64,000 bases of DNA from Ottelia alismoides (taxonomy: Eukaryota > Streptophyta > Magnoliopsida > Alismatales > Hydrocharitaceae), in NCBI GenBank assembly GCA_037367405.1, contig JAZKJV010000684.1, positions 496,001 through 560,000 on the forward strand, given 5' to 3'. The stretch's first letter is position 1. Each line of letters starts with the position of its first letter. Below are positions 11,148 to 21,489 of this stretch, in pieces. Under the pieces are notes generated by a model. It made no database searches, was not told the origin of the DNA, and worked only from the letters and a program-made list of their open reading frames with translations. A program made the position numbers and the translations under genes.

Positions 11148-11467
11148 TGTTGGAGTATTTGGTTATGTGTCACTTATGTAAGAGATGCGTAAATGGGTCA
11201 CCCCAAGATCCATTACCACATCCAAGTCTTTAGTCTCACATCTACCGTCTGTGGGATGTGGAGACTCAGTGAGGGTTATATAAGAAGCCCCTCACCCTTT
11301 GTATCCACTATCCAGTGAGAAAGTGCAATGCAACATATGGTCCTTTGAGGTCTTCTCCTGTGGTTTCATCCGCTCCTTAGGGAGTAGGGTTCCACGTTAA
11401 ATCCCGCATTCTTCATGATGGTTTATCTTTATTTTTGATACGCTTCCGCATTCCATATTTTCTAACA
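11148..11467 (+). repeat. LTR-B, left copy
   Basis: Starts TGTTGGAGTATTTGG and ends CCATATTTTCTAACA. It includes the promoter-like GGTTATATAAGAAG at about 11275 and matches the right copy (18835-19144) by eye at high but clearly reduced identity. Copia-1 sits one base beyond its end. A related partial copy is at 43796-43924. Confidence 0.85.
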
Positions 11468-11468
11468 T

Positions 11469-11602
11469 TGTAGAGATAATTATATAGTCAGTGTATCATT
11501 TATGCTATTTTTATTTTCTTGGTAATCTCTTATGTAATTTACCCATGGGTTGTCTCGATATAAGAGTTCTACGGAATAGACATATAACTCTTTCTACCAA
11601 CA
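11469..11602 (+). repeat. Copia-1 left LTR
   Basis: 134 bp, TGTAGAGATAATTATATAGT to TTTCTACCAACA. The TATA-like element is degraded to CTCGATATAAGAG. It lacks nine bases present in the right LTR. The primer-binding site follows immediately. Confidence 0.9.
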
Positions 11603-11943
11603 TGGTATAAGAGCCAAAACCCTAAAACCCTAACCCTTCCCACCCTCCCCCCTCTCTTCCACCCCTTCTCGGCACTGTCGTCTTCTCCCACCCCTCCTCG
11701 ACGTCGTTGCCGCCTCCCATCGCCTCCTCCTCCCACCGCGCCGTCGGGCCCCTCCACCGTCGAGCCCCTCCATCGCCAGGCCCCTCCACCAACAGGCCTC
11801 TCCTCCGTCGGCGCCTCCTCTCCCGTCGGGCTCTCCCTCGATGGATTTGAGTGCATAAAGTCTACATATGCATCAAATCCTATGCAGTTTATGTAGACAC
11901 TTGTCTTTTGGTCTACGAATACTAGTTCTTCGTCTCCGGCGAC

Positions 11944-13017
11944 ATGTCAGAAAACAAAGTCAATATGCCCTCCATAGACACGTTCAAATGTCCCACGCCA
12001 ATTGTCAAGATGAATGGGGCGAACTATGAGCTCTGGGCGATGCAGTTCATGAGTCTCATGAAGTCGAATGGTAAGAAGCGCATTCTTACCGAGGAAAAAC
12101 CGGCAGAGAAGACCGGGATCTATGCCTCCTGGGAGGCAGAAAATTCATACGTCAAGGTCTGGCTCTCAGGAACATTGTCGATGGAGATTGCTAATGACAT
12201 TCTCCATCAGCCCACCGCTAAGGCGATGTGGGACATACTGACGGTGACCTATTCGCAGGTGCGAAATGAGACAAAGATGTTACAGCTCCAGCATGACATA
12301 ACCATGAAGCAGAATGGATGGCCACTACATTCGTTGTCTACATCCCTACGAGGGATGTTTGAGAAACTCTACAGTAATATCCCTCTCATGACCGCCCTCG
12401 AGTAGCAAAAGACTTTTAGGAATGCTACCATGGTGGGGGTACTGCTTGTGGCTCTTGATCCTAAATATGATGCTGCCTGATCACAGATACTTGCGGATGC
12501 TACCATTCCTCCTGTGGAGGAAGTCTACCAGAGGCTTAGCCGCATCTCTGTCTCTTCCAGTACTTCTACTCCACCACCTTCGGCGATGGTTGCGATCTGA
12601 GGGAGAGGTGGCCAGTCTTCATTCCGTGGTCATGAACCCCGTGGTCGCGGTGGTCGTTTTCATCAACCATGCACGCTTTGCCATCGCACAAGCCACTCTG
12701 AGGATACATGCTATTCTAAGCATGGGTTTCCAGCATCGGTGTGAGTAGTTGATCATGTTGCATCTCCGTCGGCCACTACTTCAAATCACAGGTTCGAGGA
12801 GCTCGTGGCAAGATTGTGCGATATTATGTCTTTCGCATCTACAGATTCGGCAGGAGGTTCTTCAAATATTGTTGCTTCAGCGTCTGCCAGTACTTCTGCC
12901 TCTGCTAGCACATCAGGTAGTGCTTCTGCTTTTACATCATGTCATAGTTCAGATGTCTCAGACTGGATCATGGACTCTGGTGCAACACATCAACTTTGTC
13001 GTGAAGAGATAGACTAA
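11944..13017 (+). pseudogene. Copia-1 gag and protease start, four in-frame stops
   Basis: One frame from the ATG at 11944 runs to 13017 with stops at 12403, 12478, 12598 and 12745. It begins MSENKVNMPSIDTFKCPTPI and carries the copia gag core (residues about 55-130, VWLSGTLSMEIANDILHQPT). An intact CCHC knuckle CTLCHRTSHSEDTC follows, then a Ser/Ala-rich linker, and the aspartic protease motif DSGATHQL near the end. By comparison with Copia-2 and -4 the stops replace Gln or Arg codons (CAG to TAG, CGA to TGA), a pattern expected from methyl-cytosine deamination. The frame then shifts. The product would have packaged RNA into virus-like particles. Confidence 0.9.
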
Positions 13018-14100
13018 CGTCATACAGGGAGATTCTACCAGGACGGTTAGTGTTAGTAGTCGATGGGACTCATTCACCCATTATTGGACAAGGAGAGATT
13101 ACCTTATCACCTTCCATGCACTTACAGAATGTTCTACATGCCCCTTATATTTCGATGAACCTACTGTCTATTAGTCAATTACAAAGGATCTGCACTGTCG
13201 TGCTATATTTGACCCATCTTCTCTTATATTTCAGGACATACTAACGAGCAGAGTGATTGGTTGTGGCTCTGAGCAGGATGGTCTCTATCGTATGGTCCGG
13301 AATTCCTATGATGGTGTATCCTCTTATTCAGTCAGATCAATCTCTCTGTATACATGACATATACGCTTTGGTCACCTCCTGCTTCAGAAGATGAGTCATC
13401 TCTTGCCTCAGATTCCTCCAAGTTCTTCCTTTCGGTGTGAAGCCTGTCAGTTGGGAAAGCACCATCGAGCTAGCTTCCCTAGTCACTAGTGTCGGAGCAG
13501 TAGCTCCCCGTTTGAATTATTTCATGTCGGTATTTGGGGTCCGGTATTTCTATTAAAGAATAAACCTAAAGGAGGAGATGTTATTAGAATTCTTATAATT
13601 GAAGTGCAAAATATTTTTTCCTCTCATGTCAAATATGTTCGTACGGACAATGCCTTGGAATTTTGCACTCATTCTCTCTCACATTTCTTTTCGTCAAAAG
13701 GTATTATTCATCAAACCACATGTGCTTACACATCTCAACAAAATGGAGTTACGGAGAGAAAACATCGTCATCTCCTTGATATTACTCGAACCCTGCTTAT
13801 CCAGAGTTGTGCTCCTATTTTTTTGGAGGGATGCAGTTCTTACAGCCTGTTACCTTGTGAATCGTATGCCGTCCTCGGTATTTGGTGAGAAAATTCCTCT
13901 TTCTGTTGTTTTCCCAGATAAGGACTTATTCTCTCTTATCCCTCATGTCTTTGTTGTTGTTGCTTTTGTTCACCAGTTCTCCTGGACTTGACAAACTCTC
14001 ACCTAGAACTGTCAAGTGTGTCTTTGTGGGTTACTCTCGGACTCAAAGGGATACCGTTGTTATGATCCCATAAATATGAAATACTTTGTCAGTGCTGATG
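13018..14100 (+). pseudogene. Copia-1 protease end and integrase, frameshifted
   Basis: Fragments in all three frames: ADGTHSP-type LVVDGTHSPIIGQGE, then NLLSISQL, a zinc-binding remnant near 13370-13450 (CEACQLGKHHRA), and the integrase core with TDNALEFCTHSLSHFF and QQNGVTERKHRHL, which hold the second Asp and the Glu of the DDE triad. The piece that should carry the first catalytic Asp is missing: the frame jumps from IWGPV to FLLKNKP near 13540. The end reads KCVFVGYSRTQRDT. At least three frameshifts are present. Integration activity is impossible. Confidence 0.85.
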
Positions 14101-16101
14101 TTACATTTTTTGAGTCTGTTATGTACTTCGCACCTGCAGGTGACACGTTGGTCTCATCCACATCTAATGACGAGGTCTATGTTCCTCCTCCTATTCTGAG
14201 TCCACCATTGTCCATTCATGTCCCTGTTGTCACGCCAACATCATCCCCACCACCACCACCACCACCAAACCCACCTGTCTCACTATTACTTAAATATTAT
14301 ACACAACGATCAGATCCTACTCATGGTGCACGTCAATCATCTAGCATACTTCGGGTATGTTCAGATGTTATTACTAATGATGGGTTGCAATAGAGTGCAT
14401 GTGCAGGATTCATCTTTGCAGGAGGAATGTGAACCGAGGAGTACAGTGGATGATGATCTGGATGTCCCTATTAATATACGGACGCAAAAACGTACTTGTG
14501 CATCATATCCCCTTACTTCCCAAGTTTCCTTTCATCGTCTCACAGGGGACTTTCAGAGGTTTGTTGTGGCTTTGTCTTCCGTGGAGATACCACGAAATTA
14601 TCAGGATGCCTTGAAGATTGATTGCCGGCGTTCTGCTATGGAGGAGGAAATAACTACCCTACAGTCACGGGGTACATGGAGCTTGGTTCCCGCTCCCTCA
14701 AGCGCATATGCCGTTAGCTGCAAATGGATATTCACAGTAAAGTACCACGCAGATGGTAGTCTTGACCGTTACAAGGCAAGGCTAGTGACGTGAGGCTTCA
14801 CTCAGACATATGGCATGGATTATATGGATACCTTCTCTCCAGTTGCTCGTTATTCCACTCTTCGTATTCTTTTGTCTGTTGTTGTGGTACGTGACTGGCC
14901 CTTATTTCAACTTGATGTTAAGAACGCATTCTTGTATGGCGATCTTCAGGATGAAGGCTACGTGCAGCAGCCCTCGGGGTTCACTGCTGAGAATCCTATG
15001 GTGTGTATACTTCATAAGGCAATATATGGCCTTAAACAGAGCCCAAGGGCGTGGTTTCAGAAGCTTTCTCATCTAATTGAACAACAAGGATTCAAGAGAT
15101 CAAATGCGGATCACTCGTTGTTCATACAGAAGACTCCTAGAGGTACAGTTGTCATCATGGTATATGTTGATGATATTCTGATTACAGGAGATGATGCTCA
15201 AGGGATAGAGATGACAAAGGTTTTCTTGGGTCGTCAGTTTCTTACGAAGGATCTTGGTACTCTATGATACTTTCTGGGGTTGAAGTTTACCAGGAATGCG
15301 CAGGGCCTTGTGATGACCCAAAGGAAATGTATTACAGATTTGCTTGTTAAAACAGGTATGGTTGGGTGTAGACCCTCGAGTACTCCTATGGATCCAAGCA
15401 TGAAATTATATGATAATGATACTGAGGAGGTTGTCAGGAGAAGGTATAGAGAAATAGTGGGTAAGCTTCTTTACATCACTATAACTCGACATGATATTAC
15501 CTTTGCAGTAAGGCGAGTGAACCAGTTCATGGAATAGCCAAGACAGATACATATGGATGCCATATATGTGATAATAAAGTATCTAAAGTCGTGTTCAGGC
15601 ATAGGATAGTTGTTTAGAAAGGACACATATTTATCTATTTCGGCATGTGCGGATGCGGATTATGCAGGATGCCCTAAGAATCGAAAGTCTACTTCGGGCT
15701 TTGTAGTTTTTGTGGGTAGCTCTCTGGTTTCTTGGAAAAGCAAGAAACAAACTGTTGTGGCTAGATCTAGTGTTGAATCTGAATATAAGGCCATGGCACA
15801 AGCAAGCACGAAGATGATGTGGGTTCGAGCTGTACTAGAAGACTTGCATATAGATGTATCTCTATCCATGCAGCTACATCGTGATAATCAAGATGCTTTG
15901 TTCATTGTCAATAATCCTGCCTTTCATGAAAGAACAAAACATATTGAGGTAGACTGCCACTACACTAGAGATATGATCCAGAAGGGCTTGATTTCTACTT
16001 CACATGTTAGTTCAGGAGAGCAAACTGCTGACAGACATCTTCACCAAGCCATTGCTCAGAGGACCGTTCCAGAAGTGTTCTTCCAAGTTGAGCATGATTG
16101 A
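14101..16101 (+). pseudogene. Copia-1 reverse transcriptase and RNase H, with stops
   Basis: After a variable Pro-rich linker (14160-14450) come the RT landmarks WKSLVPAPS-like TWSLVPAPSSAYAVSCKWIF, FQLDVKNAFLYGDLQDEGYV, AIYGLKQSPRAWFQKLS and the catalytic YVDD (about 15165-15176). RNase H at 15610-16101 has ADADYAGCPKNRKSTSGF, SVESEYKAM and [12 protein letters not shown]. In-frame stops occur at 14791 (an Arg position in related copies), 15265 (Arg), 15535 and 15607. This is the best preserved part of the element, yet it is not translatable as one protein. Confidence 0.9.
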
Positions 16102-16126
16102 TATCTACGCTCCATATTGAAGGAGG

Positions 16127-16269
16127 TGTAGAGATAATTATGTAGTCGGTATATCATTTATGTTATTTTTATTTTCTTAGTAACCTCTTATTTAATTTAC
16201 TCATAGGTTCTCTCTATATAAGAGAGCCTAAGGTTCTATCGAATAGACATATAACTCTTTCCACCAACA
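16127..16269 (+). repeat. Copia-1 right LTR
   Basis: 143 bp, TGTAGAGATAATTATGTAGT to TTTCCACCAACA. It keeps a good TATA element (CTCTCTATATAAGAGAG at about 16211-16227) and is preceded by the purine tract GAAGGAGG. Differences from the left LTR are mostly transitions plus one 9-bp indel. Confidence 0.9.
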
Positions 16270-17345
16270 GGTATGGTATCAGAGCAGGTCGATTCTCGAG
16301 GATTTTAAGTTCTTTATTTTTTATTCGAGATTCGTTTTTTTAGATCTTGTTCTTAAAGATTGATGTTTGAAGATTATTCATGTCGCTCAAGAACATTCGA
16401 GTTCTAGTTTCTAAGATTTTTTTAAACCCTATTTTCAGCAAGTCTAGGGCAGGCAGGGCTATGATCTTCCATCCAGAGGATCCTACACGAGGCGACGCAA
16501 CTCCTTCAAGTCCATGGTTTCATCAAAACCCTATGTTTCAGGTGGCGTCATTCCTTCAGTGGCGCATCTCCAGGCGTCACATCTTGCTCGCCCTTCTCCT
16601 CGCGGCAGTGATGATTCCCCTCCGCCTCCTGCCTCATCGTTGTTCTACCCAAGCGCAATGCCCCATCAAATCGATGCCCCTGATCGATACCCAAGAAACG
16701 AGCCCCTTCGCCTTTCCATATCGATGCCCCAGGCACGAGCCCCGTCGTTGTTCCACCCTCCTGCCTCCATCGCCGACGACATGGCGGCGCGCGAATCCTT
16801 TCAAGCCGATTGAGACAGCATCTTCCTCCCTCTGCGGCAGATCCCCATCGTGGACGGCATGGAGTGCAGGGTCTACCATGCGGAGAGCTCCTCCTCCGCA
16901 ATACTCCAAGCACGCAAGCAGCGCGTGACATGCCAATAGGCTCCAGCCTCATAGCAGCAAAATCCTCATGCAGGCGACGCATCTTCGACGCCTCTGGGCA
17001 GAGATCACCTAAGCCGCCTCATCTATAGTGTCGTGTCTGCATGTGGCCTCCTGCGAGAACAAGAACCCCTTCGGGGGTGGCGGCCTTTCAAGAGAAAGGC
17101 TTCCCTTGGAACCCTAAATAAGTAGCTTGTTTCTATCATTAACATCTAGTAAAAGCACAAGTGGGCTTCGATTGCTGGAAAAGGCCCAAAAAATTTGGGG
17201 GGCCGTTTGTTTCAAAAAAAAGGATGGGTTTGTTTAAAAAAAGCCGCGTACAAAAAAAGCCGTACGTGAATAAAGAAAAAGAAAAAAATGAAAAGTCAAA
17301 GAAAATGGTGATGAATGGCTTATTTGCAAAAAAATGTTTTTAAAA

Positions 17346-17719
17346 AAGAGGATAGGGAGTATGCACCCGAGTGCATGTAATTTTACATGCTCCCGAGCCT
17401 ATAACTTCCACTTTTTTACTTTTTCAAAAACTACCGCCATATATATTCATCTATATATCCCTCCTATATGTCATTCCAATTTTGTCAGAAACTGATACTC
17501 CTACAACCTCCATCCAGAACAGGTCGACTACAACAATTCTAAAACCGTTAAAATTACATTTCTAGATGGAGGGCATATGAGTCTCAGTTTCTAACGAAAT
17601 TGGAATGGCATATAGGAGGGATATATAGATGAATATACATGACGGTGTTTTTTGAAAAAGTAAAAAAAAAGTTGACATGTAAAATTACATGCACCCGGGT
17701 GCATACTCCCTATCCTCTT
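17346..17719. mobile_element. Foldback MITE, about 374 bp
   Basis: Nearly the whole length is an imperfect inverted repeat. The ends are AAGAGGATAGGGAGTATGCA and its complement, followed by ACATGTAAAATTACATGC-type arms, and inner arms contain CTCCTACAACCTCCATCC and its partner. The flanks are A-rich, so the target duplication cannot be delimited. It shares its inner arms with the element at about 26490-26785. No protein is encoded. The superfamily is undetermined. Confidence 0.75.
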
Positions 17720-18311
17720 AAAAAAATTGATTGAGAAAAGCTGAAGAAAAGAAAAATGTAACGTCTTATTGGTTTTTGTTGTCTTCCCATCTTTGTTGTC
17801 TTCTCCTAACTTGGTCGACGTCATTGTTTTCCGACCAGTATGGGAGAAAGAGGGAATATTGTGTAGAGTCACAGGCCAGATTGTTAGATTCTCCATATTC
17901 CATATTTTAAACCAACCACTTATTCAGACTCTACAGTTCTTCAGTTTCAGAGTCGACGTCAGATTGGTTCCGAGTCTTTCGTTTCAGACACGCATATGTA
18001 TGCGGTCTTTTTATATGTGCATATGTATGCCATCATTATTCGTAGTCCGCATCTTTTGTGTTTCGATCAGGGTTTTCATGTGATCCATAGGGACTCCAGA
18101 GTACAGATCCCATTCCATATGCCATGTGGGTTAGGGTTTTCATGTGGTTTCATAGGGACTCCAAAGCAGAGATCCCATTCTCTGAGCCAGATGGGAGAGA
18201 CCCCGTTCTCCGATGAGGAGACTTTCAGACTCCATTCTCCAGCGATCGTGAACTCCAGTACAAGATCCTTCCAAGGTTCCTATGAGAGACAACCCACTTT
18301 GAGGTCCCTAT

Positions 18312-18463
18312 GGGCCTGTTTGGTTGCAGGGTTGGGCAGGGTTGGTTTGGGCAGGGGTACCCCTGTGAATAGTAAACTGTGAGAAGGATTGGGCTGTTTG
18401 GTTGGAGGGTTGGGAAGGGTTGGGCCAACCCAACCCTTCCCAACCCTGCAACCAAACAGGCCC
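18312..18463. mobile_element. Tourist/PIF-Harbinger-like MITE, 152 bp
   Basis: The ends GGGCCTGTTTGGTTGCAGGG and its complement are the standard Tourist-like terminal sequence of plants. A 3-bp direct repeat TAT flanks it (18309-18311, 18464-18466), the right length for PIF/Harbinger although TWA is the usual sequence. It is internally near-palindromic and has no coding capacity. Confidence 0.85.
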
Positions 18464-18834
18464 TATGAGAGACCCATCTTCAGAGATCTACATATGGATA
18501 ATTAGCAGCGTTCTTTACTCGATGCCTTTCAGATATGGAGCAGTTGTCCACATTATTGTGGCGGAACAGAGTTCTTCAAGTGGAGATTCATTCAGTTGCA
18601 GTGACTCTGACAGACGCAGTACATAGCACATGCTCTCCGACGAGGAGATTCAATTGGACTCACACTCCATTCCGTTCATCCTTTTCATCTGCACGGCATG
18701 CGAAGCAACGTCCTCAATAGCAGTCGACAGTTGTGCGCATTGAATTGATAGTGTCTGTATTGTCTTATATTGTGAGTTGAGATTTCTTTATGTTTCTCCA
18801 AGCAGAGCATTGCATGCTCCAGTTTTATAAGGAG

Positions 18835-19144
18835 TGTTTGAGTATTTGATTATGTGTCACTATGTGGGATGGGTAAATGGATCACTCCAAGATCCATTTA
18901 CCACATCGAAGTTTTTAGTCCCACATCTACCGTCTATAGGATGTGGAGACTCGGTGAGGGCTATATAAGAAGCTCCTTACATTCTGCATCCAGTAAGAGT
19001 GCAATGCAACATATGGCCCTTTGAGGCCTTCTCTCATGGTTTCACCACGCTCTTTAGGGAGCAGGGTTCCACGTTAAATCACGTGTTCTTCATGATGTTT
19101 TATCTTTATTTTTGATACGCTTCTGCATTCCATATTTTCTAACA
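18835..19144 (+). repeat. LTR-B, right copy
   Basis: 310 bp, TGTTTGAGTATTTGATTATG to CATATTTTCTAACA, preceded by TTTTATAAGGAG. It has GGCTATATAAGAAG as a TATA-like element and is followed directly by TCGGG, the partner of TCAGG at 11143-11147. Confidence 0.85.
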
Positions 19145-19370
19145 TCGGGAATATCATTGATTCTCCTCGCAGAAACATGAAGTACAAGATCTAATAAGTA
19201 GGCCCCACTCACACCACCTCTCTCATACTAGGCAAAACACATTGTCGAGAGTTATTTATATCGACTTATTTCTTATTTATTTCTTATATAATTTACCTTC
19301 TAGGGTTTCTCCTCTCTATATAAAAGAGTCATGACCTCATGAATCATTAATATTTTCAATTTTCTCAGCA
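19145..19370 (+). repeat. LTR-A1, right part, and primer-binding site
   Basis: Continues LTR-A1 after the LARD: TCGGGAATATCATTGATTCT matches LTR-A3 exactly. A TATA-like CTCTCTATATAAAAGAG lies at about 19313. The LTR ends TTTCTCAGCA at 19370 and the primer-binding site TGGTATCAGAGCG starts at 19371. The leader follows to 19578, where the gypsy element interrupts it. Confidence 0.85.
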
Positions 19371-19578
19371 TGGTATCAGAGCGACGATCCTAAACCGGAG
19401 ACATGATACCCCCTAAACCTAACTCCCCTACCATCCAACTCTCCTCCCTCTCTCTCGATGTTGCCCACCGCATGAGGCTCTCAACCAGGCCGCAGTGCCA
19501 TTGTCACAAAGCCACCGCCATTGTCTCCAATGGTATCTACTACCAAGCACTCTCGCCACCCAGTGGCACCACAGTAAT

Positions 19579-19854
19579 TGTCATATGGGTAAAATCTCAA
19601 CTTCGATTTTTGAGACTAAATAATGTTTGTTATCTTCTCGCAAGCTAACCAACATTCCCCTATGCATGTAGACGTACGCCAGCACAGTGAATAACCACGC
19701 CACTCGAACATTCGAACACAAGCACAAGGACACAAAAGCAATGGCACTCAAGCACAAGTCCTCCATAATTTCATTGTGTGGCCACCGAACCACACATGCA
19801 TGCGATACCGATATCGCACACTATTCTCGTACCTCGAGAGTTGGGGGTGTTACA
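19579..19854 (-). repeat. Gypsy-1 3' LTR, internally deleted
   Basis: 276 bp against 722 bp for the 5' LTR. Both ends align (TGTCA...TTACA as read on the plus strand), but the segment between GCAATGGCACT and AAGTCCTCCATAA is missing here. The deletion removes most of what would be the promoter region in this copy. Confidence 0.85.
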
Positions 19855-20110
19855 TACCTCCCCCACCTAATCCATCAGGCGTCCATGACTGATCTTGCGT
19901 ATCCAAGAAATACTCGATGAGGTCCTCGAACTGTCACAGGATTGTATCATGTTCCCAGCTTGCCTCCTCCTCTGGGAGACCCTTCCACTTAACAAAAAAA
20001 AGATACCTCGGTTCTTCTTGATTTTGCTCTCCACACGCCTGTCAAGAATCTTCTCAGATACCTTCGTATGTTGAACCCAAACATTAGGAGGGGAACGTTT
20101 CGATGCCCTC
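19855..20110 (-). pseudogene. Gypsy-1 chromodomain relic
   Basis: Across two frames the minus strand reads HTKVSEKILDRR, then VKWKGLPEEEASWEHDTIL, a stop, and QFEDLIEYFLDTQDQSW. KWKGLPEEEASWE is the core of the chromodomain that some Ty3/gypsy integrases carry at the C-terminus to direct insertion into heterochromatin. It places the element in the chromovirus branch; I cannot resolve the clade. It is broken by a frameshift and a stop. Confidence 0.85.
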
Positions 20111-20289
20111 CTGCTGCTATCTTCTCCATTCCTCGTGGTACTCCTTCAGGAAGCTGACATGGAACACGGGATGCAGCTTCAGTCTCTCCAAAAGACGTAG
20201 TTGATAGGAGAATGGTCAAACGCGTCGAACTATCTCAAAGGGTCCATCGTAACGAGGAATGAAACCCTTGTGTGTTGTCTTCCTCAATA

Positions 20290-21480
20290 TTTTTTTCAAA
20301 TCTAGGGTATTAGCTTCAGCAACACCTTCTCCCCAACATAAAACTCGACCAGCCTACAACTCTTTTCAGACGTCTTCTTCATCCTACGTTGAGTGTGAGT
20401 TAATGCATCCTTTGTTTCCTCCCATCGGTCATGCCTCTCCAATGCAAAGCGGTGTACGACGGGACACCGTCCTTGGCTATTCAATTTAGCCACTTCGTGT
20501 GGTGTCACAAGTTGCCTACCCATCACAATCTCAAATGGACTATGGCCTGTGGTGGAGGTGTTTTACATGTTGTAGCAGAATTGGGCAGTATCCAGTAAAC
20601 TCACCCAGTTGTGTTGATCGATAATCACATAATGTCTCAGGTACTTTTCCAGTAAGGCATTGATCTGATCCGTCTGTCCATCCGTATGTGGGTGGTTGCT
20701 GGTAGAGAATTTGAGATCGGATCCCAGCATCTCAAAGAAGGTCGTCCAGAACCGACCTGTGAACCGAACATCGCGGTCACTCACGATAGCCAACGAAATA
20801 CCCCAATGCTTCACCACGTTCTGCAAGAAAAGCTTCGTCGTGTTCTCTACTGTGCACTCCTGGAGTGCTTGTATGAAGATCGTGTATTTGGAGAAGCGAT
20901 CAACTACCACCATCACCGCATTATTCTCATCCACCTTCGGGAAATCAGTGATGAAGTCCATGGAGACGCTCTCCCACAAACGTGAAGGATTAGACATGGG
21001 CTCCAGCAATCTTGTCGTCGTCTTCTTATCGATCTTGTCTTCTTGGCATGCAAGACAAGTACGTACATAGACTTCCACGTCTCCCTCCATCTTCAGCCAA
21101 AAGTAGCTTGAGGAGAGAAGTGTCAGCGTGCGCTCCACCCCTGGATGACCAGCCCACCGTACGTCTTGTTCTTTACTCAGCAGCATCTTCCTCAAGCCAC
21201 CGCTCGAGAAGACATAGGGTCTCTTGTCCTTCGCGTAGAGGATGCCTTCCTCTACCCAGAATCTCCGAACTTCTCCATCGTTCACGCGTTGCACCAAGCA
21301 TGAAGTAACCGGATCCTCCTGTGTATGCTCTCGGATGCACTCGAGCATGTTTCCAAACACACGGATGACCAATGCGATCACCACGACCTTCGGCTCTTTT
21401 GGTTCGCTCTTACTCGAGAGAACGTCTGCTATTTGGTTGGTCTGCCCAAGCCTGTAGCGAAGCTTGAAGTGGGATTCAGC
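20290..21480 (-). pseudogene. Gypsy-1 integrase, with altered catalytic residue
   Basis: The longest clean frame of this element (20563-21384) starts after the RNase H remnant and shows the HHCC zinc-binding region (GHPGVERTL, CLACQ), then MDFITDFP with the first Asp, VSDRDVRFTGRFW with the second, and NHPHTDGQTDQINALLEKYL. The position 36 residues after the second Asp, normally Glu (TDGQTE), is Asp here. Downstream, GRQLVTPHEVAK and YVGEKVLLKL belong to the C-terminal part in another frame (20302-20526). The upstream edge retains KKLTHKQAR, the last part of RNase H. Confidence 0.9.
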
Positions 21481-21489
21481 AAAAAAATC

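Larger units (their letters stand above)
11469..16269 (+). mobile_element. Copia-1, Ty1/copia retrotransposon with short LTRs, defective
   Basis: Short LTRs of 134 and 143 bp (TGTAGAGATAA to ACCAACA) flank a 4.5-kb body with gag, protease, integrase, reverse transcriptase and RNase H in copia order on the plus strand. The primer-binding site after the left LTR is TGGTATAAGAGCC, one base off the usual initiator-tRNA-Met match. The polypurine tract AAGGAGG precedes the right LTR. The insertion lies between LTR-B and the LARD primer site. The 5-bp flanks AACAT and GGTAT differ by three transitions, which is compatible with an aged target duplication. The body has many stops and frameshifts. Confidence 0.9.
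16274..18834 (+). other. LARD internal region, no recognisable gag or pol
   Basis: Starts with the primer-binding site TGGTATCAGAGCAGG. 16490-17130 is GC-rich compared with its surroundings and holds a 183-codon frame (16380-16928) and an overlapping one, rich in Pro, Ser and Arg, with no domain that I know. This segment may be a captured host fragment. It then passes into A-rich sequence, a foldback MITE (17346-17719), and unassigned DNA with repeated phrases such as AGGGACTCCA, which recurs at about 18090 and 18155. A small MITE at 18312-18463 and the right LTR follow. Confidence 0.6.
11148..19144 (+). mobile_element. LARD-type LTR element without coding capacity, holding Copia-1
   Basis: LTR pair of about 320 and 310 bp (LTR-B), both starting TGTT and ending TTTTCTAACA, with a 5-bp duplication TCAGG/TCGGG in LTR-A1. 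A primer-binding site TGGTATCAGAGCAGG lies at 16274, just after the inserted Copia-1, where the internal region resumes. A short purine stretch ATAAGGAG precedes the right LTR. Without Copia-1 the element is about 3.2 kb. I recognise no gag or pol in its own 2.56-kb internal region, so it would depend on proteins from another element. Confidence 0.8.

Noticed and set aside
11944..12405. A functional 153-residue gag protein
   Set aside because: The frame continues past the TAG with clear gag similarity, so it is only the first part of a pseudogene.
16548..16982. Minus-strand frames of 100-144 codons in the LARD
   Set aside because: No domain; same GC-rich stretch is open in several frames.
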